Assembly: GCF_000429705.1 (NCBI RefSeq)
Contig: NZ_KE386941.1
Span: forward strand, 1,178,001-1,242,000
Reading direction: 5' to 3'
Origin: Alteribacter aurantiacus DSM 18675
GTDB taxonomy: Bacteria; Bacillota; Bacilli; Bacillales; Salisediminibacteriaceae
DNA: 64,000 bases
The translations under genes were made by a program, and so were the position numbers. Positions 17,412-25,563 of this stretch are shown piece by piece; position 1 is the first letter of the stretch; every line of letters begins with the position of its first letter. Below the pieces are notes generated by a model, which worked only from the letters and a program-made list of their open reading frames with translations, ran no database searches and had not been told where the DNA came from.

Positions 17412-17493
17412 GAAGAGGCTGAGACAGAAGTGTTTTTTAAGAAGGAAGTCCGAACAATCGTATGCGGGCAGGTGAACTGCTACTGAAATATAC
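17412..17493 (+). repeat. Third copy of the ~80-base dispersed repeat unit
   Basis: It starts GAAGAGGCTGAGACAGAAGTG, carries TCCGAACAAT (17449-17458), a hairpin GCAG-gtgaa-CTGC (17468-17480) and AAATATAC (17486-17493). These elements occur in the same order and spacing as in each half of the 12611-12789 element. Here there is only one unit, not a facing pair. Confidence 0.7.
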
Positions 17494-17507
17494 TAAAGTT
17501 GAAGAAA

Positions 17508-17681
17508 GGTGTAGCCGGAATGTTCTTCGCTTTCCGCGGCGGTGCCGGCGAACCTCTTCGGGCAAAGAGAAGAAGGCACTGAAAAAGTTCGATTTTAAAC
17601 TTTTTCAATGCCTTCAAAGCCCTTCTGGGGTCTCTCCTGGCTCCCACGGCCGCAGGAGTCGTTGAACATTTCGGCTACACC
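17508..17681. repeat. Imperfect 174-bp palindrome with an internal hairpin
   Basis: The 18-base ends match with one difference: GGTGTAGCCGGAATGTTC (17508-17525) and GAACATTTCGGCTACACC (17664-17681). Inside, CTTTCCGCGG and CCGCAGGAGTC resemble GC-rich intergenic hairpins I recall from Bacillaceae genomes. At the centre a 17-bp stem (17573-17589 with 17598-17614) has an 8-base loop. Such a structure could end transcription of rnjB, or be a mobile MITE-like insertion. No coding content. Confidence 0.7.
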
Positions 17682-17756
17682 TAATCACATGTCCAAGTTT
17701 AAATCGTTTGTGATAAATAATAGCTTACCGGTTCATCCTATCGGGTATCTTGGGAA

Positions 17757-19418
17757 TTAAGATTCCATAATAATCGGCATGACCATTGGTCTTCTTTTTG
17801 TTTTTTCAAACAGAAATTTCCCAAGAACATCACGAACATGACTCTTGATTTGCGACCACTCCATAATATGTTGTTCGTTACAATGGGCGATCGTCTTCGT
17901 AACCAACGCTTCTGCCTCTTTAATTAATTCTTCGGATTCGCGCACATATACAAACCCACGAGAGATAATATTCGGTCCCGAGACACATTCATTTCCTTTG
18001 GTTAATCCGATGACAACGACCAGCACCCCGTCTTTTGAGAGAAGACGACGATCACGTAATACAATGTTTCCTACATCTCCAACCCCAAGTCCGTCTATAA
18101 GTACATTTCCAGCAGGTACCTTTTTGCCTCTTTTTCCTTGTCTATTTTCAAATTCAACGGTCTCACCTTTTTCAAGTAGGAAGATGTTCTCCTTATCAAC
18201 ATTACAACTCTCTGCAAGTCCACCATGGGCATATTGCATAGAAAACTCACCATGGACAGGGATAAAATGACGAGGTTGAATCAGGTTTAACATAAGCTTT
18301 AGCTCTTCTTGATACCCGTGTCCACTTGCGTGAATATTTCCCTTTCCATAAACTACTTCAGCACCGGAACGGTATAAAAGGTCAATCGTTTGGCTCATTG
18401 ATTTTTCACTACCCGGAGTAGTAGCGCCTGAAATGATAATCCTATCCGTATTTTTTATTTTTACTTGCTTGTGTGTTTTTCTCGCCATTTGTGATAGTGC
18501 GCTTAAAGGTTCATTTTTACTTCCAGTTGTCAATATAACAAGAGATTGATCGTTACGTTTATCAATTTGATCTGGCTCCACAATAAGGTCTAAAGAATAA
18601 GAAAGGTAGTCTAGCTCGGACGCGATTTGAATCACTTGCTTCATCATTCGACCTACAGGTACGACTTTTCGATTGGTTCGCTCTGCTGCATCCAATGCCT
18701 GTTGAATGCGATCAAGGTTGGTCGAAAACGTAGCGATAATCACTCTACCTGGGGCATCATAAAAGGCGTCGTTCAGTTTTTCTTTTACGTTCTTTTCGCT
18801 TAAACTAACACCGGGCTTTTCTGCATTCATACTGTCAGACATCAGGCACAACACGCCTTTGTCACCTAAAGCAGCGATCTTGGAAAGTTCTGTTTCCCTT
18901 CCATTCACTGGGGTAGGGTCAAGCTTAAAGTCGCCTGTATAAACAATCGGCCCTTGTGAAGTATGAATACAAACCCCTACAGCACCCGGGATACTGTGTG
19001 TAACGTGGAAAAAGCTTAGAGGCGTACTGCCGACCTTGACTTTCGAGTCTTCGTCAATTTCTTTTACCAACGGTTTAGGGCACCCATTTAGTTCTTTACA
19101 CATTTGTTCTACAAAAGCGAGTGTTAATCTTGTTCCATAAATAGGCGCATTCACTTCTTTTAATAAATAAGGAATCGCTCCAATATGGTCCTCATGTCCG
19201 TGAGAAAGAACAATTCCTTTTACTTTATCTTTGTTCTCAACTAAGTAGGTGAAATCCGGAATGACTAAGTCAACACCGAACATATCATCTTCTGGGAACA
19301 TGAGGCCCCCATCAAGGATCACTATTTCATCATCAAGTTCTACGACGTACATGTTTTTTCCTAGTTCCCCAATGCCTCCAAGGGCAAAAACACGAATCTT
19401 TTCTGTAAGTTTAGACAA
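17757..19418 (-). CDS. rnjB: Ribonuclease J (rnjB locus)
   Basis: RNase J is a metallo-beta-lactamase/beta-CASP exo- and endonuclease that works with RNase Y and PNPase in mRNA turnover. SHGHEDHIG (near residue 74) is the intact HxHxDH metal motif, GDFKLD and HASGHG follow, and the C-terminal domain ends RRPMVMPIIMES. Position between dapA and tepA points to the RNase J2 locus (B. subtilis ymfA). The B. subtilis J2 motif, as I recall it, is degenerate, so this copy may be more J1-like catalytically. TTG at 19418 is 8 bases from AGGAGG; the ATG at 19424 is only 2 bases away, so either could be the start. Confidence 0.92.
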   Translation of the reverse strand: MSKLTEKIRVFALGGIGELGKNMYVVELDDEIVILDGGLMFPEDDMFGVDLVIPDFTYLVENKDKVKGIVLSHGHEDHIGAIPYLLKEVNAPIYGTRLTLAFVEQMCKELNGCPKPLVKEIDEDSKVKVGSTPLSFFHVTHSIPGAVGVCIHTSQGPIVYTGDFKLDPTPVNGRETELSKIAALGDKGVLCLMSDSMNAEKPGVSLSEKNVKEKLNDAFYDAPGRVIIATFSTNLDRIQQALDAAERTNRKVVPVGRMMKQVIQIASELDYLSYSLDLIVEPDQIDKRNDQSLVILTTGSKNEPLSALSQMARKTHKQVKIKNTDRIIISGATTPGSEKSMSQTIDLLYRSGAEVVYGKGNIHASGHGYQEELKLMLNLIQPRHFIPVHGEFSMQYAHGGLAESCNVDKENIFLLEKGETVEFENRQGKRGKKVPAGNVLIDGLGVGDVGNIVLRDRRLLSKDGVLVVVIGLTKGNECVSGPNIISRGFVYVRESEELIKEAEALVTKTIAHCNEQHIMEWSQIKSHVRDVLGKFLFEKTKRRPMVMPIIMES

Positions 19419-19424
19419 TGCCAT

Positions 19425-19847
19425 TTCCTCCTGTATGAGATTCACTTCTATGTAAAACCACTACGTCCTTAATTCATCAATAAGTGGTTGATCACGTCCA
19501 ACTCTCTATCTGTAGTATAACGCACTTTAATTTTCAATGACAGGAATTGTATGAATATATAGAAATTAATACTGGTATGAGTAGAGAAAAACAAACATTG
19601 AAAAGCGATAAAAACCTTCCGACGATAATAAAACATTTTTAATTGCAACAACGGCCAACAGGTTGTGACAGCGACATTTAGATGACCATAGGCCATGGAA
19701 CTGGACGTGGTAGGGATTTATCCAGCAGAAATGATGATCTTGCTTTATGGAGCGGATGGCGTGCAGGAAAGCTGAACCTTACACTCACCCAGAGATATAC
19801 TTATAAAAATAAAAAGCCCTCGGAATTGTTACCAAGGGCTTTCCTTC
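19425..19847. other. Intergenic region dapA-rnjB
   Basis: This gap of about 420 bases holds the dapA terminator (19813-19842) and otherwise no gene or repeat that I can support. A TATACT hexamer on the minus strand near 19517 could belong to an rnjB promoter, but no convincing -35 accompanies it. Confidence 0.5.
19813..19842 (-). terminator. Intrinsic terminator of dapA
   Basis: AAAGCCCTCGG (19813-19823) pairs with the segment ending 19842, with one G-U pair on the minus strand, and is followed by TTTTTATTTTTAT. It lies immediately after the dapA stop and closes the asd-dapG-dapA unit. Confidence 0.9.
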
Positions 19848-20717
19848 TTATTTTGATTGGAGCGTGGCTGCCAATGTTTGTCGTTCTTCAGATGTTAATG
19901 GAACAAGAGGAAGGCGTACGCCTCCTACGTCTAATCCTTGGAGTTGAAGTGCTGTTTTTACTGGGACTGGACTTGGAGCCGCAAAAAGGCCGTTCATAAT
20001 TGGAAGAAGCTTTTGATGAAGGAGACTTGCTGTTTTGTAATCTCCATTTACATGCGCATGAATCATTTCTTGCATCTCATTTCCGAGAATATGGGATGCC
20101 ACACTTACAACACCGTTACCACCGATACTCATGATTGGTAATGTAAGGCCGTCATCACCTGAATACACTGTAAAAGGCTCAGGTGTGTTTGCAATAATGT
20201 CTGTAATTTGATCAAGGTCTCCGCTTGCTTCTTTCACACTCACAATGTTCTCGATTTTGGAAAGTTCCACTACTGTTTCAGTGCTCATACTCGTTCCGGT
20301 CCTACCCGGAACGTTGTATAGCATGATCGGGAGCTTTGTGTTTTGAGCTATAGCTTTAAAATGCTCGTAGATCCCTTTTTGAGATGGCTTATTGTAGTAA
20401 GGTGTAACAAGCATAATTGCATCTACACCTGTTTTTTCTGCCTTTTTCGTAAAGTCAATCGTTTGAAATGTATTGTTTGATCCTGTACCTGCAATAATTT
20501 TTACTCGTCCGTTTGCTACTTTTACCGCATGCTCGAACAACGCAAGCTTCTCTTCTTGTGACAAGGTCGGAGACTCCCCTGTCGTGCCTGCTACTACAAG
20601 GCCGTCTGAACCGTTACTGATCAAGTGTTCAATCACTTTTGTTGTTTTTGTAAAATCAATGTTGCCCTTTGAGTCGAAAGGGGTAACCATTGCAGTAATG
20701 ATATGTCCAAAATTCAT
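19848..20717 (-). CDS. dapA: 4-hydroxy-tetrahydrodipicolinate synthase
   Basis: DapA condenses pyruvate with aspartate semialdehyde, the first step specific to diaminopimelate, lysine and dipicolinate synthesis. It is a 289-residue TIM barrel. GTTGESPTLS forms the substrate-binding loop near 45, YNVPGRTG supplies the conserved Tyr near 133, and SVKEASGDL contains the Schiff-base Lys near 161. The ATG at 20717 has TAGGAG about 11 bases upstream. It ends the asd-dapG-dapA operon, adjacent in function to the spoVF genes that use its product in spores. Confidence 0.97.
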   Translation of the reverse strand: MNFGHIITAMVTPFDSKGNIDFTKTTKVIEHLISNGSDGLVVAGTTGESPTLSQEEKLALFEHAVKVANGRVKIIAGTGSNNTFQTIDFTKKAEKTGVDAIMLVTPYYNKPSQKGIYEHFKAIAQNTKLPIMLYNVPGRTGTSMSTETVVELSKIENIVSVKEASGDLDQITDIIANTPEPFTVYSGDDGLTLPIMSIGGNGVVSVASHILGNEMQEMIHAHVNGDYKTASLLHQKLLPIMNGLFAAPSPVPVKTALQLQGLDVGGVRLPLVPLTSEERQTLAATLQSK

Positions 20718-20746
20718 GTATTGTTCAACTCCTAGCTATAGATGAT

Positions 20747-21964
20747 CTATTTTTCGTTCAAGAACATGTCATGCAGAGCGTTTACGGCATGGTTCATGTC
20801 TTCTTCCTTAACTAACACCCATATTGTAGTATGGGAATCTGCAGATTGCAAAATTTGAATGTTTTTCTCAGATAAAGCACCGACAATTTTGGATGTAACC
20901 CCTGGAACGCCTGTCATCCCAGCTCCAACAGCACTTACCTTCGCGCAGTTTCTTACGGCTTCAGGTTTAAATCCCATCGCTTCTAACACGCTGATCGCCT
21001 GGTCTGCTACTTCATCTTTCACTGTGTAGGCAACGCCCATAGGATGAATGCTTATAAAGTCCACACTAATGTTTTCATTGGCCATTGCTTTAAACACTTT
21101 CGCTTGAAGGTCATACTCCCCTTCGTTAGCTACTACTTTTATCTGCGTCACATTACTCACATGGGCAATCCCCGTTATCGGACGCTCTTCAACATCTTGA
21201 CCTAGCGCTTTGGCAGTCGTCGTCGTAATGAGTGTCCCTTCTCCATCAGTAAACGTGGAGCGAATACGAATAGGAACTTTTGCTTGCATGGCAATCTCTA
21301 CTGCTCTTGGATGAATGACCTTTGCTCCTTGATAAGCCATGTTGCAAATTTCATTATACGTGACAACGCTCAATGACTGAGCTTTGTCAACGATTCGCGG
21401 ATCTGCTGTCATCACTCCGTCAACATCAGTAAAGATATCAACCACTTCAGCATTTAAAGCTGCACCTAGTGCCGTTGCCGATGTATCAGAACCGCCTCGG
21501 CCAAGGGTTGCTGTTGTTCCCTTCGGCGTTTGTCCTTGAAAACCGGTGACCACTGCAACGTCTACTTCGGTTAACGTAGCTTTTAGCTCATCCACTTTCA
21601 TTTCCGTAATCTTTGCATTCGTGTAATCTTCCGTCGTTCGAAAGCCTGCTTGGGCTCCCGTGAGAGCCATCGCTTTGACTCCTTTTTCATTTAGAAGCTG
21701 TGAAAACACAACAGCTGATATCACTTCACCGCACGAAGCGAGTAGATCTAGCTCTCGTTTTGTTACGTGGGATTTTACACTTCCTCCAACCAAATTTAGT
21801 AATGTATCTGTAGCGTAAGGATCTCCCGTACGCCCAATTGCAGAGACTACAACTACAATTTTATTTCCTGGAGTAAGTGCCTTTATTACATGGTTGGCAG
21901 CCAGCTCCCTCATCTCAGGAGTTTTAAGTGAAGAACCGCCAAATTTTTGTACGATCATGTTCAT
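20747..21964 (-). CDS. dapG: Aspartate kinase I (diaminopimelate-sensitive type)
   Basis: DapG phosphorylates aspartate, opening the aspartate family pathway. The 405-residue protein has the amino acid kinase domain at about 1-245 (KFGGSSL at 7-13, GRGGSDTSATALG near 150, FTDVDGVMTADPR) and two ACT domains at the C-terminus (about 265-400) that bind the feedback inhibitor. In B. subtilis this isozyme is inhibited by diaminopimelate; the same is inferred here from operon position. The ATG at 21964 has GAGGTG about 5 bases upstream. It lies 16 bases after asd. Confidence 0.96.
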   Translation of the reverse strand: MNMIVQKFGGSSLKTPEMRELAANHVIKALTPGNKIVVVVSAIGRTGDPYATDTLLNLVGGSVKSHVTKRELDLLASCGEVISAVVFSQLLNEKGVKAMALTGAQAGFRTTEDYTNAKITEMKVDELKATLTEVDVAVVTGFQGQTPKGTTATLGRGGSDTSATALGAALNAEVVDIFTDVDGVMTADPRIVDKAQSLSVVTYNEICNMAYQGAKVIHPRAVEIAMQAKVPIRIRSTFTDGEGTLITTTTAKALGQDVEERPITGIAHVSNVTQIKVVANEGEYDLQAKVFKAMANENISVDFISIHPMGVAYTVKDEVADQAISVLEAMGFKPEAVRNCAKVSAVGAGMTGVPGVTSKIVGALSEKNIQILQSADSHTTIWVLVKEEDMNHAVNALHDMFLNEK

Positions 21965-21980
21965 AGCCCACCTCTGATTT

Positions 21981-23030
21981 TTACTTAAGTAAACCTTTTT
22001 TTACAAGAGTTTGGGCAATTTGAACACTGTTGAGTGCAGCCCCTTTTAACAAGTTATCGGAGACGATCCAGCAGTGGAAACCTTTATCGTTATCCAAGTC
22101 TTTACGGATACGTCCGACGAATACGTCATCCTTGCCCGCAGCATCAACCGCCATTGGATAGAGCTGTTCCTTTGGATTGTCCATCACGGTAACCCCATCA
22201 GCTTTTTCTAGCACAGAGAATAGCTCTTCTGTTGTAACGCCTTCTTGGGTTACTTCAAAGAACACACTCTCACTATGTCCTGTTTCAATTGGGAGACGTA
22301 CGCATGTGGCAGCAACCTGCAAATCAGCGTCTCCAGTAATTTTTTTCGTTTCGTTTATCATTTTCATTTCTTCAAACGTATAGCCATTATCTTGGAACAA
22401 ATCAATTTGAGGAATGGCATTGTACGCAATTTGGTAATGTTTCTTATCACCTGATACTGGTAGAAGGTTTGCTTCTGTTGCTTTTCCTTCGATTACATCT
22501 TTTGATTGAGCATACATTTCGTCGATTGCATCAGCCCCTGCGCCACTTACAGCTTGGTACGTGCTGACAATAATCTTCTTTAAGCCGAATGCTTTTCTCA
22601 CTGGTTCAAGTGCGGCAACCATTTGAATGGTTGAGCAATTAGGATTACTGATAATGCCATTATGATCTTCCAAATGGTCAGGATTTACTTCAGGGACTAC
22701 TAGAGGTACATCTGGGTCCATTCTGAATGCACTAGTATTATCAACAACAATAGCTCCTCGCTTGACCGCTTCAGGTGCCAAAGCTTTCGAAACTGAACCG
22801 CCTGCACTGAATAAAGCAAGATCAATTCCTTCAAAAGCTTCCGGAGTCGCTTCTTTTACCTCTACTTCTTCACCTTGGAATATAATTTTGGATCCTGCAG
22901 AACGTTTTGAAGAAAGGGGAAGGATTGATTTCACCGGAAATTGTAGTCGCTCCAACGTTTTTAACATTTCTTTCCCTACTGCACCTGTTGCACCGACGAC
23001 TGCTAAGTTAAATGTTTTTTGCGTTTCCAT
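21981..23030 (-). CDS. asd: Aspartate-semialdehyde dehydrogenase
   Basis: Asd reduces aspartyl phosphate to aspartate semialdehyde with NADPH. Of 349 residues, the dinucleotide motif GATGAVG is at 14-20, the catalytic cysteine sits in SNPNCSTIQMV near residue 130, and the substrate-binding HSESVF follows near 243. The ATG at 23030 has AGAGGAG about 8 bases upstream. It leads the asd-dapG-dapA operon, with a candidate promoter 60-90 bases upstream and a terminator on the far side separating it from spoVFB. Confidence 0.97.
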   Translation of the reverse strand: METQKTFNLAVVGATGAVGKEMLKTLERLQFPVKSILPLSSKRSAGSKIIFQGEEVEVKEATPEAFEGIDLALFSAGGSVSKALAPEAVKRGAIVVDNTSAFRMDPDVPLVVPEVNPDHLEDHNGIISNPNCSTIQMVAALEPVRKAFGLKKIIVSTYQAVSGAGADAIDEMYAQSKDVIEGKATEANLLPVSGDKKHYQIAYNAIPQIDLFQDNGYTFEEMKMINETKKITGDADLQVAATCVRLPIETGHSESVFFEVTQEGVTTEELFSVLEKADGVTVMDNPKEQLYPMAVDAAGKDDVFVGRIRKDLDNDKGFHCWIVSDNLLKGAALNSVQIAQTLVKKGLLK

Positions 23031-23091
23031 TTCTATTTCTCCTCTCTCTATACATGGCTTTAAGTATTGAACATAACGGTTATGGCTATGT

Positions 23092-23121
23092 ATTATTACA
23101 TACCCAAAACCTTCATTTCAA
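23092..23121 (-). promoter_or_regulatory. Candidate sigma-A promoter of asd-dapG-dapA
   Basis: The minus strand reads TTGAAA (23121-23116), 18 bases, then AATAAT (23097-23092), preceded by TGT. It is about 60 bases upstream of the asd ATG. No lysine riboswitch fold was recognised in the short leader. Confidence 0.4.
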
Positions 23122-23415
23122 CACCGGGTTATTCTATATATACGCTCTTCTCAGCCCTGTTGCTTTTAGGCGATTCCATTCACTTTACGTGAATAAGAAG
23201 AAGGATCTCCACTTTGTGGCAGAACTCCCTTTAACCAAGGCTGTTTTTAAATTGTTAATGACTACATCCCCTTTCCATGTCCGTAAATAGCAACAGGAAT
23301 CCCGGTCAAAAAGGTTAGCGATAAAGGGGCCTAATATTCATTCAACAACCAACTAGTTGATCACAGCCTACCAAAAACAACAATATTTACTAAAAACAGC
23401 GAATATAAACAACAT

Positions 23416-23446
23416 AACGTAGTTAAGGGCAAGCCTTAACTACGTT
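23416..23446 (-). terminator. Intrinsic terminator of spoVFB
   Basis: A perfect 13-bp stem, AACGTAGTTAAGG (23416-23428) with CCTTAACTACGTT (23434-23446), has a 5-base loop. The minus-strand tail GTTGTTTATATT is only moderately T-rich. Confidence 0.7.
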
Positions 23447-23507
23447 GTACTTCGCAAGTCATATACCTGCACTATTTCTATTCTAGCAATTGTTGAGGAT
23501 TTTTTCA

Positions 23508-24101
23508 TCATTGATTATATCTTTGTACTAAAACTGGCTGAATTTGTTCTCCCGCCATTGCTGCCTCAACAGTGTCTAAGAGTCTGCTCATATCCGCTAC
23601 AAGTGAATTGGGCTTTAAATATGGATGGTCTTGCCCGAAAGGAATAAAGAAAATATTTTTAGTGCCCATCAGCCTCATAATATTTACTCCATTTAACCCT
23701 AAGGCATCATTCGTTGAAATCCCTAAAACGACAGGGTTTCCGTTTCTCAAGGTTGCTTTTGCGCCCATTAGCACAGGTGAATCCGTCAATGCATTAGCAA
23801 ACTTGCTTGTGGAATTGCCCGTAATAGGCGCAATTACCATGCAATCTAGAGGAGTCTTTGGACCAAACGGTTCAGCTAACGGAATGGAATTGACAATAGG
23901 CTCACTCGTAATGCTTTTAATTCTCTCTATCCAATCTGCACTTTCCCCAAACTTTGTGTCGGTTTTCTCAACCGTATATGTGACAAACGGAGTCACTTTC
24001 GCCCCTAACTTTACTAACTTTTCCATTTCTGGCATAACTTCTTCATACGTACAATGCGACCCGGTCAATCCAAAGCCGATATGTTTTCCTTCTAACCCCA
24101 T
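23508..24101 (-). CDS. spoVFB: Dipicolinate synthase subunit B
   Basis: SpoVFB/DpaB is the flavoprotein-like subunit of the enzyme that makes dipicolinic acid in the mother cell during sporulation. Its 197 residues show the flavoprotein fold GFGLTGSHCTYEEV near the start, DCMVIAPITGNSTSKFANALTD in the middle and GTKNIFFIPFGQDHP near the end, all typical of DpaB. The ATG at 24101 directly abuts the TAG of spoVFA; GGAGG lies about 10 bases upstream inside spoVFA. Its presence shows the organism forms endospores. Confidence 0.96.
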   Translation of the reverse strand: MGLEGKHIGFGLTGSHCTYEEVMPEMEKLVKLGAKVTPFVTYTVEKTDTKFGESADWIERIKSITSEPIVNSIPLAEPFGPKTPLDCMVIAPITGNSTSKFANALTDSPVLMGAKATLRNGNPVVLGISTNDALGLNGVNIMRLMGTKNIFFIPFGQDHPYLKPNSLVADMSRLLDTVEAAMAGEQIQPVLVQRYNQ

Positions 24102-25004
24102 CTAAGAAGTGCCTCCCCTCATTTTCTCCCATTGCTCTGCCAATAATAACGACAATACGTTTGCAATGATTCTACCAGCTGTTTTTGGTGCAACAATCCC
24201 CGGAAGCCCCGGAGCCAACAATGCTTTTATTCCTCGTTTTTCCGCATAGCGAAAGTCTGTTCCGCCTGGCTTACTTGCCAAGTCTACAATCAATGAATGA
24301 GTAGGCATTTTAGAAATAACATTGGCCTTTAGTACTTGTGCAGGAATGGTATTTATGATGATATCCGTGTTCTGTGCATGACCTTCGAGGTCATTTAGGT
24401 TAATTGGTGTGAAACCTTGTTCAAATGCTCGAGCTAATAATTCCGTTTGCTCTGCTGCTACTTTCACTTTTGCTCCAAGATGTTTGAAAGTCTTAGCCAC
24501 CGTCATCCCTACACGCCCAAACCCAAGAACGATCATCTCAGAAGAGTGAATGGTCGTATCGGTGTGTTGAATGACCATCATTACTGTTCCTTCAGCAGTT
24601 GGAATTGAATTATAAATCGCTACATCATCACGACTGAATAACTCCACAAAGGGCCGTTTGCTTTTATGAAGCAATGCTTTCAATGAGTCTGTTGATATTC
24701 CTGAGTAAATGGTAGTTGCCTTATCAGTATTGTTTAACCACTTGGCATCTATCGTAATTGGTTCACCAGAGAAAATTGACTCTACTTCACCTTTAACATT
24801 CATTCCACTAACCGGAAGGATGATTGCATCAACACTTGCCGGATCGAGTGTACTCATTGACTGTTTTTTTGCTCCGGCAAATCCGTCATCCAATTGATCG
24901 AATCCGACTAACGACAGTTTGGCATCCATCTGCGAAAGTTTCCTTATGATTTCCAATTGCCTTGCATCACCACCAATAATGGCAACATGCATATCCGTTA
25001 ACAC
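24102..25004 (-). CDS. spoVFA: Dipicolinate synthase subunit A
   Basis: SpoVFA/DpaA is the NAD(P)-dependent subunit converting dihydrodipicolinate to dipicolinate for the spore core. IIGGDARQLEIIRKL at the N-terminus and a Rossmann motif LGFGRVGMTVAKTF near residue 158 are characteristic. The start is GTG at 25004 (MLTDMHVAIIGGD), 8 bases after AGGGGAG and matching the family N-terminus; the longer ATG frame lacks support. At 300 residues the length is typical. A sigma-K-like promoter lies upstream, as expected for mother-cell expression. Confidence 0.95.
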   Translation of the reverse strand: MLTDMHVAIIGGDARQLEIIRKLSQMDAKLSLVGFDQLDDGFAGAKKQSMSTLDPASVDAIILPVSGMNVKGEVESIFSGEPITIDAKWLNNTDKATTIYSGISTDSLKALLHKSKRPFVELFSRDDVAIYNSIPTAEGTVMMVIQHTDTTIHSSEMIVLGFGRVGMTVAKTFKHLGAKVKVAAEQTELLARAFEQGFTPINLNDLEGHAQNTDIIINTIPAQVLKANVISKMPTHSLIVDLASKPGGTDFRYAEKRGIKALLAPGLPGIVAPKTAGRIIANVLSLLLAEQWEKMRGGTS

Positions 25005-25072
25005 TCGTTTTTCTCCCCTTTCTCCCATATGTCTTTATGAAGGGGACCTTCTTTTGCGATGTTTCTCATCCA

Positions 25073-25100
25073 CATATTATGTATTGGGAGAATTGAACGT
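25073..25100 (-). promoter_or_regulatory. Possible sigma-K promoter of spoVFA-spoVFB
   Basis: The minus strand has AC (25100-25099), 17 bases, then CATAATATG (25081-25073), close to the sigma-K pattern AC-16/17-CATAnnnTA with one mismatch. It lies about 70 bases upstream of the GTG. In B. subtilis the spoVF operon is sigma-K dependent; this site is a motif-level inference. Confidence 0.4.
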
Positions 25101-25248
25101 GCGAAAGTGAACGATGTCTTTTTCAAAAACTTCGATCATTTCTTTATATCGATTAAGGTAAATGAAAGGAGTTTGACTTCGTAGACGCTTCTCTTAGACG
25201 CGAACAGGGGTTACTTCAAAAAAATAATTGTTTGCGAAAAAACAAAAA

Positions 25249-25267
25249 AAGCCTCACTTGGAGGCTT
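25249..25267 (-). terminator. Intrinsic terminator of ymxH
   Basis: AAGCCTC (25249-25255) pairs with GAGGCTT (25261-25267) and is followed on the minus strand by TTTTTTTGTTTTTT. It touches the ymxH stop codon. Confidence 0.9.
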
Positions 25268-25504
25268 CTACGGTTGGACTTCAATAATAATCATATCGGT
25301 TCCAATTTTTTTTATTTGGTGCCAATAAACCGTAACTTCTTTATCTCTTTTCGCAAGGCCGAACCACTTTAATGTAGGAATAACAAACGCTTGAATTTGA
25401 CCCGTTCGTTCATCTATTACCAAGTCTGTTTGACCAAGAACGCCTAAACGCTCTCCTTTGTGAAAATCAATGATTTCTTTATTGCTGATTTCACTTAAAC
25501 GCAT
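25268..25504 (-). CDS. ymxH: YlmC/YmxH-family PRC-barrel protein
   Basis: This 78-residue protein is made of one PRC-barrel-like domain (MRLSEISNKEIIDFHKGERLG ... RTGQIQAFVIP ... IKKIGTDMIIIEV). The family is restricted to spore-forming Firmicutes and its role is unknown; the name comes from position between mlpA and spoVFA. The ATG at 25504 has GAAGGAGGGGG just upstream. A strong terminator separates it from spoVFA. Confidence 0.9.
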   Translation of the reverse strand: MRLSEISNKEIIDFHKGERLGVLGQTDLVIDERTGQIQAFVIPTLKWFGLAKRDKEVTVYWHQIKKIGTDMIIIEVQP

Positions 25505-25563
25505 AAGCCCCCTCCTTCATAGCCTCTATACTTGATTCTATGAAGAAAGAGGGGCGTCCATAC

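Larger units (their letters stand above)
17336..17756. other. Repeat-rich intergenic region rnjB-tepA
   Basis: This 421-base gap holds one unit of the dispersed repeat (17412-17493) and a long imperfect palindrome (17508-17681) back to back. About 75 bases on each side look unique. No gene fits; a plus-strand open frame here only follows the repeats. Confidence 0.65.
23031..23507. other. Intergenic region spoVFB-asd
   Basis: This 477-base gap holds the candidate asd promoter (23092-23121) and the spoVFB terminator (23416-23446). The ~290 bases between them show no gene with a ribosome site and no repeat that I can identify. Confidence 0.55.

Noticed and set aside
17462..17665. 67-codon plus-strand open frame in the rnjB-tepA gap
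   Set aside because: It lies wholly within repeat sequence, with Arg-rich composition from the GC-rich palindrome and no ribosome site.
19682..19999. 105-codon plus-strand open frame at the dapA end
   Set aside because: It overlaps the dapA terminator and coding region in antisense and has no ribosome site.
23031..23507. Lysine riboswitch upstream of asd-dapG-dapA
   Set aside because: The leader after the candidate promoter is under 60 bases, too short, and no matching fold is visible.
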